DNA from: Burkholderiales bacterium
Lineage (GTDB): Bacteria; Pseudomonadota; Gammaproteobacteria; Burkholderiales; Casimicrobiaceae
Reading direction: 5' to 3'
NCBI GenBank assembly: GCA_015075645.1
Contig: JABTUF010000004.1
Location: 248,001 to 312,000, forward strand
Length of the DNA: 64,000 nucleotides
A program made the translations under genes and the position numbers. Numbering within the stretch: the first letter of the stretch is position 1; every line of letters starts with the position of its first letter. Under the pieces are notes generated by a model that did not search any database, was not told the DNA's origin, and worked only from the letters and a program-made list of their open reading frames with translations. This document shows positions 57,152 to 64,000 of the stretch, piece after piece.

Positions 57152-57376
57152 CCTGTCAGGCGCGCCAGCGGCGGGTTCCGCGCCGCAGCATCCGAGCGCA
57201 CCCGTGGACGACCGGCCCCGCCTCCAGCGGTCGAAACGCGAAGATTCCCCTGTCCGGACGATTGCGACGCAGCGCGAACAGGGCCAGACTGCCGCCTGTC
57301 CGCTACAAGTTGTCCTGGGTTTCGATCAACCGTTCGACGGTCCGCCAACGCGGGCCACTCTCGGGGAGAACCGGAC

Positions 57377-57895
57377 ATGTCCATCTCGCGTCTGTCGTTC
57401 TGCGTCGGTGCCACGTTCCTCGTCTCTGCGTGCGCCACCGCGCCGCTTTCGGTACCGCTCGATGCCAAGTGGGTGCGCTGCGACACGTCGCGGCCCGGCG
57501 CGCACTGCGAGATACGCGTCGTCGAGGACTCGACCGGCCCGCACACCTGTGCGCTCGGCAGTTTCCGGGTCGAGCCCGGCGAGCTCGAACTCACGGGCCG
57601 CCGGCCGGTCTTCCTGCAGTGGGAGGCGCCGCGCGGCTTCGCGTTCTGCGACCGCGACAGCGTTACCCTGAAGCCCGGATTCGACGGTGCACGCGGCGAC
57701 GTCTACGAGAGCTTCGGCGTCGACGACGCCGCCGGTTCGCGCAAACACCTCGACACCGAGACGCAGTGCCGGCCGTTCCGCTCCTGGCGCTGGGCGAACG
57801 CGAATCCCGGCAGCACGCACGCCTACCAGATCCGCTTCTCCGATCCGAAGAGCGGGCGGTCGTGCACGATCGATCCGTGGATCCGCAACGGCTGA
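57377..57895 (+). CDS. lipoprotein with C-terminal DPWIRNG motif
   Basis: 172 residues. The N-terminus ends in a lipobox LVSAC (Cys19), so it is a lipoprotein. The mature part has spaced cysteines (RCDTSRPGAHCEIRV, HTCALGSFRV) and a Trp/Asn/Arg-rich C-terminus (FRSWRWANANPG..., then IRFSDPKSGRSCTIDPWIRNG). The end is shared with the next gene (RWKNAN..., LRFREMKSGVVCEFDPWIRNG), so the two are tandem duplicates. Family and function unknown. GGGGAGA precedes ATG 57377. Confidence 0.78.
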   Translation: MSISRLSFCVGATFLVSACATAPLSVPLDAKWVRCDTSRPGAHCEIRVVEDSTGPHTCALGSFRVEPGELELTGRRPVFLQWEAPRGFAFCDRDSVTLKPGFDGARGDVYESFGVDDAAGSRKHLDTETQCRPFRSWRWANANPGSTHAYQIRFSDPKSGRSCTIDPWIRNG

Positions 57896-57944
57896 GAAGG
57901 TGGGAGCCACGGACTTGCCGCAGCAACCTCAGGGGAGAACCGCC

Positions 57945-58493
57945 ATGCCACGCATTCGCACGATTGCATTGGGGTCGGTCGGCGTCGCCACGCTCGCCGT
58001 GATGGTCGCCGCATGGAACACGCCGAGCGCGCAGGTTCCGCCGGTGCGCGTCAGCGCCATCGACTGCCCCAACGATGGCGATGACAAGTGCAAGATCGAG
58101 GTCCTCGTCAAGCTCACCAAGAAGAACCGCTGCGCGTTCAAGAACGCCAACGCCGCCGACGCCGTCAACGTGAACTTGACCGGGACGAAGCACAACGTGC
58201 GGATGGTGTGGATACTGAAGACCGACCAGGCCGACAAGGAGTTCCGGTTCTGCCCCGGCTCGGGCGACGGGGCGTTCCTCAAGGAGGTCGAGGACGATGG
58301 ACAGTTTGGCGAGATGGGCACCACCGAGACCAACAACGGTAACGCGGATCCCAACCCCACGATGGCGTGCAAGCAGCGGTTCCGCTGGAAGAACGCGAAC
58401 ACGAACACCGAGACCTACGACTACATGCTGCGCTTTCGCGAGATGAAGTCCGGGGTCGTCTGCGAGTTCGACCCCTGGATCCGCAACGGCTGA
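57945..58493 (+). CDS. exported paralogue with C-terminal DPWIRNG motif
   Basis: 182 residues, 49 bp after the first member and with the same GGGGAGAACCG ribosome-site region. It has a signal peptide (VGVATLAVMVAAWNTPSAQ, no lipobox) and the same C-terminal motif DPWIRNG preceded by KSG-x-x-C. It has cysteines in DCPNDGDDKCKIEV and CKQRFRWKNAN and an acidic middle. It looks like a periplasmic or surface protein of the same family as 57377. Convergent to the cyclase-type regulator with 12 bp between them. Confidence 0.78.
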   Translation: MPRIRTIALGSVGVATLAVMVAAWNTPSAQVPPVRVSAIDCPNDGDDKCKIEVLVKLTKKNRCAFKNANAADAVNVNLTGTKHNVRMVWILKTDQADKEFRFCPGSGDGAFLKEVEDDGQFGEMGTTETNNGNADPNPTMACKQRFRWKNANTNTETYDYMLRFREMKSGVVCEFDPWIRNG

Positions 58494-58505
58494 CGTCCTT
58501 CGCGA

Positions 58506-61142
58506 TCACGAGGCGCGCATGAGCCACGAGCGCGCCTCGTCGATCGCCTCGTCGTAGGAGCGCCCCCGTCCCAGGCGCTCCGCCTGCTCGAACGCGGACG
58601 GGCCGAGTTCCTCGCGCGCGCGGCCGATGAGCGGCAGCAGGAACGCCTCGTCGGCCGGGTCGCGCTTGAGTCCGGTCTCGTCGACCTGCGCCTGCGCGGC
58701 GCCGAAGTACAGCGCCGCCCGCTCCCACTCGCCGCACCACGCGCCGAGCCCCGCCGACACGTCGAGCGCGCACTGCCCGACCTGCTTCGATCCGGTCTCG
58801 GCCGCGATCGCGATCACCTCGCGCAGCATCCCGGCCGCGCGCTCGCCCACGCCGCGCCCGATCGACACCATCGCGAGGTTCAGGAGTCCGATCGCGACGC
58901 TCTCGCGATCACCGATCTCGCGCGCGAGCGCCACGGCGTGGTCGTACAGCGGCTCGGCGGGCTCGAGCAGGCCCTCCACGCGATGGATCTGCGCGAGTCC
59001 GGTCAGCGCGGCCGCGAGTTCGCGCTTGTCGCCCATCTGGCGCGCGAGTTCCACGCCCTCCGCGAGGTAGTCGCGGGCCGCCTTCCGGTCGCCGCGGCCG
59101 AACGCCGCCATCCCGAGCGGCTGCAGCACGCGCGCGACCATCGCCTGGTCGCCGGACGCGCGCGCGATCGCCAGGCATTCCTCGAGGTGCGGCTGCGCCT
59201 CCGCGTAGCTTCCGGTGAAGCAGAGTTGCTGGCCGACGTCGAACAGCGTGCGGCAGCGGGCCGGCGTCGGCGCCTGCGCGTCGGGACGCGACAGGGCGTC
59301 CTGGCTGATGCGCAGCGCCATGCCCGGCTGCCCGCGGATGAACAGGTACGAGCCGCTCGCGTGCGCGAGGCGCAGACCCTTCTCGCCTCCTCCCTCGGAA
59401 CTCGCCGCCCAACCGTAGGCATCGACGAGGTTCTCGCGCTCCGCGTCGTAGCGCGCGAGCGCCCGCGGACGTTCCGGACCGTTGAGCGCAGGCCGCATCT
59501 CTTCGGCGAACCGCACGAAGTGGTCGAGATGGCGCGAGCGGATGTCCGGCGCTTCGCCCGAGGCTTCGAGGCGCTCGCGCGCGTACGCGCGCACCGATTC
59601 GAGCAGCCGGTAGCGCGCGCCGTCGGCGTCCATCGCGACGAGCGACTTGTCGACGAGATGCGCGAGGAGGTCGAGCACGTCGCCGTCGGCGAGCGTCCCG
59701 CCGCCGCACACCGCCTCCGCGGATTCCAGCGTCCACCCGCCGGCGAACACCGACAGGCGCCGCAGCAGGACCTTCTCCGGTTCGGTGAGGAGATCGTGGC
59801 TCCAGTCGATCAGCGCGCGCAGCGTCTGCTGGCGCGGGAGCGCGGTCTGGTCGCCGCCGGAGAGCAGGCGGAAGCGATCGGAGAGCCGCGCGTCGATCGC
59901 CTCGACCGGCAATGCGCGCACGCGCGCGGCGGCGAGTTCGATCGCGAGCGGAATGCCGTCGAGCCGGCGGCAGATGTCGGCGATCGACGCGGCGTTCGCC
60001 GCGGTCGGCTGGAAGCGCGGATTCGCGGCCGCCGCGCGCTCGACGAACAATCGCGATGCTTCGTAGTGGCGCAGCGTCTCCAGCGTCACGGGCACGCGCG
60101 CGTCGGGCACCGAGAGCGCCGGCACCGGGTAGCTCGTTTCGCCCGCGACGCGCAGCGCCTCGCGGCTCGCCGCGAGGATCCGCAACTCCGCCCCCGCGCG
60201 CAGGAGATGCGTTGCGAGGTCGGCGCAGGCATGCAGCAGGTGCTCGCAGTTGTCGAGCACGAGCAGCAGCTGCTTGTCCTTCACGAAGTGGACCAGCGCA
60301 TCGGTGTAGGTCGAGCCGGCCTCCTCGGCGACGCCCAGCGCGGTCGCGACGGTCTGCGGCACCAGCCGGACGTCGGAGAGCGGCGCGAGATCGACGAACC
60401 ACACGCCGTTCGCGTAGTCGTCCATCACCTCGGCGGCGGCGTGCAGCGCGATGCGCGTCTTGCCGATGCCGCCTGCGCCGACGAGCGTGAGCAGCCGCGT
60501 GGTCGTCAGGAGGCGCTTGACCTCGGCGATCTCGCGCTCGCGCCCGACGAGCGTCGTGACCTGCTGCGGCAGGTTGTTCGGCGTCGCTTCGAGCGAGCGC
60601 AGCGCCGGGAAATCGTGGCGCAGCGCCGGGTGCAGGACCTGGAAGACGTGCTCGGGACTCGTGAGGTCGCGCAGGCGCACGAGCCCCAGGTCGCGCAGCG
60701 TCACTCCGTCGGGCAGGCGATCGACGACGAGCGCGACGACCGACTGCGACAGCAGCACCTGGCCGCCGTGCGCGACGCTCATGATGCGCGCCGCGCGATT
60801 GACCGCGCTGCCGAAGAAGTCGCCGTCGCGGCGCTCGACCGCGCCGCAGTTGAGCCCGCTGCGGATGCGCAGCGCGAGTCCGCCTGCCGGCGGCGGCTCG
60901 CCCATCGCGAGCTGCAGCGCGACGATCGCCTCGATCGCATCGGCCGGATCATCGAACGCTGCATGCACGCCGTCGCCCAGCATCTTGACGACGGTGCCGC
61001 GATGGCGCCCGACGGCGCCGCGGATCAGCGCGTCATGACGCGCGAGCGCCGTGCGCATCCGTTCCGGTTCGGTCTCCCAGAGACGGCTGGAGCCCTCGAT
61101 GTCGGTGAACAGGAACGTGACGAGGCCGGCGGCGGCGGTCAT
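58506..61142 (-). CDS. class III nucleotidyl cyclase fused to AAA/NB-ARC-like ATPase and TPR region
   Basis: 878 residues. The N-terminal cyclase domain has FLFTDIEGSSRLWE (metal Asp14) and MLGDGVHAAF (Asp57), as in adenylate/guanylate cyclases. The ATPase begins with the P-loop GAGGIGKT (222-229) and has LLLVLDNCEH (Walker B); the arginine-rich and helical parts follow, then a TPR-like region to the end. The family combines second-messenger synthesis with an ATP-driven sensor; no helix-turn-helix is visible, so it should act by making cAMP or by binding partners. Start ATG 61142. It sits convergent to the DPWIRNG pair. Confidence 0.87.
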   Translation of the reverse strand: MTAAAGLVTFLFTDIEGSSRLWETEPERMRTALARHDALIRGAVGRHRGTVVKMLGDGVHAAFDDPADAIEAIVALQLAMGEPPPAGGLALRIRSGLNCGAVERRDGDFFGSAVNRAARIMSVAHGGQVLLSQSVVALVVDRLPDGVTLRDLGLVRLRDLTSPEHVFQVLHPALRHDFPALRSLEATPNNLPQQVTTLVGREREIAEVKRLLTTTRLLTLVGAGGIGKTRIALHAAAEVMDDYANGVWFVDLAPLSDVRLVPQTVATALGVAEEAGSTYTDALVHFVKDKQLLLVLDNCEHLLHACADLATHLLRAGAELRILAASREALRVAGETSYPVPALSVPDARVPVTLETLRHYEASRLFVERAAAANPRFQPTAANAASIADICRRLDGIPLAIELAAARVRALPVEAIDARLSDRFRLLSGGDQTALPRQQTLRALIDWSHDLLTEPEKVLLRRLSVFAGGWTLESAEAVCGGGTLADGDVLDLLAHLVDKSLVAMDADGARYRLLESVRAYARERLEASGEAPDIRSRHLDHFVRFAEEMRPALNGPERPRALARYDAERENLVDAYGWAASSEGGGEKGLRLAHASGSYLFIRGQPGMALRISQDALSRPDAQAPTPARCRTLFDVGQQLCFTGSYAEAQPHLEECLAIARASGDQAMVARVLQPLGMAAFGRGDRKAARDYLAEGVELARQMGDKRELAAALTGLAQIHRVEGLLEPAEPLYDHAVALAREIGDRESVAIGLLNLAMVSIGRGVGERAAGMLREVIAIAAETGSKQVGQCALDVSAGLGAWCGEWERAALYFGAAQAQVDETGLKRDPADEAFLLPLIGRAREELGPSAFEQAERLGRGRSYDEAIDEARSWLMRAS

Positions 61143-61154
61143 GGCGGGCGGATT

Positions 61155-61396
61155 CAGGAATCAGGAGTCAGAGGACAGAAGACAGATGCGCCGATATCTC
61201 CGGTGGCGGCGCATTGAGCGCCGTTGCGGCAGCCTTGTGGGTCGAACGTTAGCCTGACGAGGTTCGATCCGTCGAGGCGAAAGTCGTTCGGGTGGGGCCG
61301 AACTCACGGCAATCTCGCAACGGCGCTTGATGCGCCGCCACCGGAGTCGTCGGCGCTTCTGGCCTCTGGCCTCTGTCCTCTGACTCCTGACTCCTG
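61155..61396. repeat. composite nested inverted-repeat element (cluster 3)
   Basis: 242 bp with nested arms. Outer arms at 61155-61178 and 61373-61396 (24 bp, 23 identical when inverted) contain GGAGTCAGAGGACAG. Inner arms at 61200-61228 and 61316-61344 (29 bp, 27 identical) carry the GGCGCATTGAGCGCC-type core also seen in cluster 2. Between them, at 61237-61258, is a degenerate GTGGGTC...CTGAC palindrome. Such structure is like a small non-autonomous element (MITE). It fills the 308-bp gap before the glycine-rich gene. Confidence 0.75.
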
Positions 61397-61450
61397 CCCG
61401 GGACCAGCCGAAGCCGAGCTCCGCGAACTACGCGACGGCGAAGAACGCCG

Positions 61451-62464
61451 TCAGTCGACTTGCGTTTGCGCGAGTTGCGTCGCGGTCGCGCGGCGCGGCA
61501 GGTCCGCGCGGGGCGCAGGCACGAGGATGCGCGGACGCGCGGGATACGCCGTCGCCATCGGCTCGCTGCGCGATGCGGGCGCGCTCGCCTTCACGTAAGG
61601 CGAAGCAGCCGACGCGGTAACGTCATAGCCGCGCGACGCTCCGGCGGGCGCCGCCGGAGCCCCGTAGGGCGCGCGCGATTGCGGCGTGTCCGACTGCGGT
61701 GCGTAGGGTTGCGGCGAGGGCGCGGCCGGTTGCGGCGAATTCGACTGCGGCAGTGTGCCGCCCGCCGGTCCCGGCAGCACCTGCACCCAGGTCTGCGAGC
61801 ACTGCGTCACGTCGGGATAGAACGCCTGCGTCGTCGGGCAGAAGAGCCGCACCATCGGCGCGTTGCCCGAAACGGATGCCGGGGGCGGCTCGCGCCGGAC
61901 GATCTGTCCGGACGGCATCGACGCGTCCCAGCCGCTCGACGGCACAACGACCGTCGTCGTCGCGGGCGCCACGACCGTCGTCGTGCCCCACCACGGCCAG
62001 GTCGCGCCGATCGCGACTCCGGTCCCGACGCCCCAGGCGGGCCACCACCAGCCGCCCCAGGGACCCCACCATCCGGTGTTCCATCCCCAGCCCCAGCCGC
62101 CGCGCCAGCCCCAGCCGCAGTTCCAGCAGGTGCCGCCGCGCCAGCCGCCGTTCCACGAGCCGCCGTGCCATCGGCCGCCGGTGTTCTGCCAGCCGCCGTT
62201 CCAGGATCCGCCGCCGCCGCTCCACGAACCGCCGCCCGAGCCGCCCCAGCTGCCGTGGCCGCCGTTCCAGGAGCCGCCGCCGTTCCACGAGCCGCCGCCC
62301 CACGATCCGCCGCCCGAGCCGCCGTGACCGCCGCCGCTCCATGAGCCGCCGCCGCGGCCACCTCCACCACCACCCCCGCCTCCGGGACCTCGTGCATCGG
62401 CTATGCCGGCGATCGCGAGCGCCGCGGCTGCGAGGACGAGGGTGGGAACGAGGGCTCGGCGCAT
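61451..62464 (-). CDS. exported glycine-rich protein
   Basis: 337 residues. A signal peptide (residues 1-24, hydrophobic LVPTLVLAAAALAIAGIADA) precedes a long Gly/Ser/Trp-rich region (about residues 25-155) of GGGSWNGG-type repeats. A TTTVV segment (WWGTTTVVAPATTTVVVP), a cysteine pair (FCPTTQAFYPDVTQC) and a Pro/Gln/Ala-rich tail follow. The central FCPxxQAFYPxVxxC block resembles the small domain of several surface-exposed glycine-rich lipoproteins. Function unknown; a cell-envelope or extracellular role is inferred. Confidence 0.8.
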   Translation of the reverse strand: MRRALVPTLVLAAAALAIAGIADARGPGGGGGGGGGRGGGSWSGGGHGGSGGGSWGGGSWNGGGSWNGGHGSWGGSGGGSWSGGGGSWNGGWQNTGGRWHGGSWNGGWRGGTCWNCGWGWRGGWGWGWNTGWWGPWGGWWWPAWGVGTGVAIGATWPWWGTTTVVAPATTTVVVPSSGWDASMPSGQIVRREPPPASVSGNAPMVRLFCPTTQAFYPDVTQCSQTWVQVLPGPAGGTLPQSNSPQPAAPSPQPYAPQSDTPQSRAPYGAPAAPAGASRGYDVTASAASPYVKASAPASRSEPMATAYPARPRILVPAPRADLPRRATATQLAQTQVD

Positions 62465-62662
62465 GGTGTGCTCCACGGGAGGGAACCGGCTTCCGGGTCC
62501 GGCGTCGCGGGCAAGGTGCCGGGAGATCACGAATCCGCCGGCACACGGCGCATTCTGCTCCCGGACGAGCATCGCCTCAAACGCACCGCCGGGCCGGCCC
62601 GTTGACGGGGGATCGCCCCGCTGCGGGCCGCGCAGGTCGCTGCGCGGCCCGTCCCGCGATGC

Positions 62663-64000
62663 TCAACCCACGACAGCGAACGACGTGCTCCATTCGTCGA
62701 CGACGCCCCGGACCGCGTTGCGAAGCTCCGGTGTCGAGCGGCGCGCCGCCAGGCGATGCCGCAGCGCGCGCGGCGTGAGCCACGCGAGCGGCGACGCGCT
62801 CCTGTCGCGTCGAACAGCCTCCGCGACGAACGCCGCGACGACGTCCGCTTCACTCGCATCGCTACCGACGAGCGTTGCGATGCGCTCGACGATCGCCGCG
62901 GGCACGCCGAGATCGAGCAACTCCCGCAGCGTCGTCGGCACCCGCTGCGCATGGTCCGCCGCGAGGCGCCGGAGGAACGCGTCGAGCGTGTCGGAGGCGC
63001 CCTGCGCATCCGGAGCGGAAGCGTTCGAGCGTCCCTCGGAAACCTCGGGTGGGCGCGGATCGGAATGGACGTACAGGCCGCACGTCGAAGCGCTGCGACT
63101 GGTCAGGTCGCCAAAGTTGGGCAACCGGTCCAAGCAGGCGAAGTCAACGACTGCGCTATCGACACTCATGCTGGCGAGTCGGCGCACGCTGCCGACTCCA
63201 TGCCACCCCGCCGCGTGCATCTGCGCGACCTGCGCGAGTTGCGGCAGGTCGGCGGCCTTCTCCTCCGCCGCGCGCTCGTGCACGACCAGCAGGTTCGTGC
63301 GCGCGGTCAGGAGTTCGTAGTCGAGCGCGAGACGCAGCGCTTCGTCCTCGCTCGCCGACTCGATGCGCCGCGCCGCCGCCATGCGCGCGAGCGTGCGATC
63401 CTCGACGATGGTCGCGCCGATCTCCGTGGCGGCAGTGAGCGGAGGTGTTCCGGCCTTCGCGTGCAGCGCGATCGCGACGGCGCCGGTGGGCGCGGTGTCG
63501 AATCCCGCGTACGCGTGAACCGTCTCGCCGCCGAAGAGCCCGCGCGGCAGCGGCGTCGCCCAGCCGGGCGTCGCCGGCCAGGTTACGTCGGCGCGTTCCA
63601 CGCGCGGCGCGCGCAGGCGCGAGAACATGCGCAGGATCGCGGCTTCGGCGTCCTCGTTGGGCGCGACGAACTCGCAGGCGCCGCCGGTCGCCTCGGCCAG
63701 CTTCGACAGCACGCCTTCCGCGGGCGCGCTGCCGATGCCGACGACGAACACGCGCTGATGCGCGCCGCGCGCTTCCGCGATCAGGTGCTCGGCATTCCAG
63801 ACCTCGCCGTCGGTCAGCATCAGCACGTCGGCGGCGCCGTCGCGTCCGCCGATCGCGAACACTTGTCCCAGCGCGGATTCCATCTCGGTCCCGCCGAGAT
63901 CGGCGTCGGTCTGCCCCACGCGAAGCGCCGCGGCGCGCACTGCGGCTTCGTCGGCGCGCACGAGGCCCTGCGTTTCGTGGACGACGCTCGAGCCGAAGCG
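62663..64000 (-). CDS. VIT/VWA domain protein, C-terminal part (cut by window edge)
   Basis: 445 codons are visible, reading into the window from the right edge (RFGSSVVHETQGL is the first segment). LGGTEMESALGQVFAI, DVLMLTDGEVWN and RVFVVGIGSAPAEGVLSKLAEATGG are the typical strand-loop pattern of a von Willebrand factor A domain, including the MIDAS-related TDG. The remaining part (LFGGETVHAYAGFD, MAAARRIESASEDEALRLALDYELLTARTNLLVVHERA) matches the C-terminal region of bacterial VIT-VWA proteins. A diverse, helical tail ends the protein. Role unknown; such proteins act in secretion or surface processes. Confidence 0.82.
   Translation of the reverse strand, partial: RFGSSVVHETQGLVRADEAAVRAAALRVGQTDADLGGTEMESALGQVFAIGGRDGAADVLMLTDGEVWNAEHLIAEARGAHQRVFVVGIGSAPAEGVLSKLAEATGGACEFVAPNEDAEAAILRMFSRLRAPRVERADVTWPATPGWATPLPRGLFGGETVHAYAGFDTAPTGAVAIALHAKAGTPPLTAATEIGATIVEDRTLARMAAARRIESASEDEALRLALDYELLTARTNLLVVHERAAEEKAADLPQLAQVAQMHAAGWHGVGSVRRLASMSVDSAVVDFACLDRLPNFGDLTSRSASTCGLYVHSDPRPPEVSEGRSNASAPDAQGASDTLDAFLRRLAADHAQRVPTTLRELLDLGVPAAIVERIATLVGSDASEADVVAAFVAEAVRRDRSASPLAWLTPRALRHRLAARRSTPELRNAVRGVVDEWSTSFAVVG

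Larger units (their letters stand above)
57006..57376. other. intergenic region between TrpB2 and lipoprotein genes
   Basis: 371 bp without a credible gene. It holds the CGAGCGGT tandem repeat (57042-57081) and the FNR-like dyad (57138-57151). GGGGAGA just before 57377 is the ribosome site of the lipoprotein. No other structure was seen. Confidence 0.6.

Overview
The window is very GC-rich (third positions almost always G or C) and gene-dense. Its gene families (PsrA-type TetR, FadE/FadI/FadJ, phasins with Lys/Ala tails, UbiD/UbiX with a TAXI-type TRAP transporter, TrpB2, FFLEELY-type protein) point to a betaproteobacterium, probably Burkholderiales- or Rhodocyclales-related. It reads as ordinary chromosome: no integrase, transposase, phage or CRISPR was seen. 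The species assignment is inference.

Layout. 1-14985 (all minus strand) is a fatty-acid uptake and beta-oxidation region. From upstream to downstream it runs psrA-like regulator, fadE, fadI, fadJ, fadD, yciA-like thioesterase, fadL, a 3-hydroxyacyl-CoA dehydrogenase/hydratase, a thiolase, a chalcone-isomerase-fold protein and a cut-off DUF6352-like gene. The psrA-like promoter carries a near-consensus PsrA palindrome over its start site. 15137-22737 holds a CsgG-like lipoprotein-type gene and a large SARP/ATPase/TPR regulator, with three plus-strand genes for mostly exported proteins of unknown function behind a textbook SARP-type heptad array. 22853-31968 is a catabolic cluster (UbiX, UbiD, two class III CoA-transferases, TAXI TRAP binding protein and fused permease, divergent IclR) whose make-up matches anaerobic phthalate degradation modules.

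32128-47527 is a lipid-storage and lipid-turnover region. It holds an acyl-CoA synthetase, a PHA-system protein, a GMC oxidoreductase pair, two phasins, a patatin, a wax ester synthase/DGAT, an acyl-CoA-binding protein and a 661-residue alcohol-forming fatty acyl-CoA reductase of the Marinobacter type. The two phasins and the GMC pair share a 20-21 bp promoter box with a CTCTAG dyad, so granule proteins and alcohol oxidation may be co-regulated.

47552-64000 is mixed: a B12-binding LitR/CarH-like regulator divergent from a glutathione peroxidase, a second SARP-like regulator with an 11-bp-period repeat facing an exported Sel1-like protein, tRNA-Met, Uup, TrpB2, a tandem pair of exported proteins ending in DPWIRNG, a class III cyclase/ATPase/TPR protein, a glycine-rich exported protein and a cut-off VWA protein. 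Three intergenic clusters of short palindromic (REP/MITE-like) elements, at 32.0, 46.5 and 61.3 kb, share the same building blocks.

The most interesting signals are the SARP-type operator arrays beside genes for secreted unknowns, the shared storage-granule promoter box, the putative phthalate module, and the composite palindromic elements.
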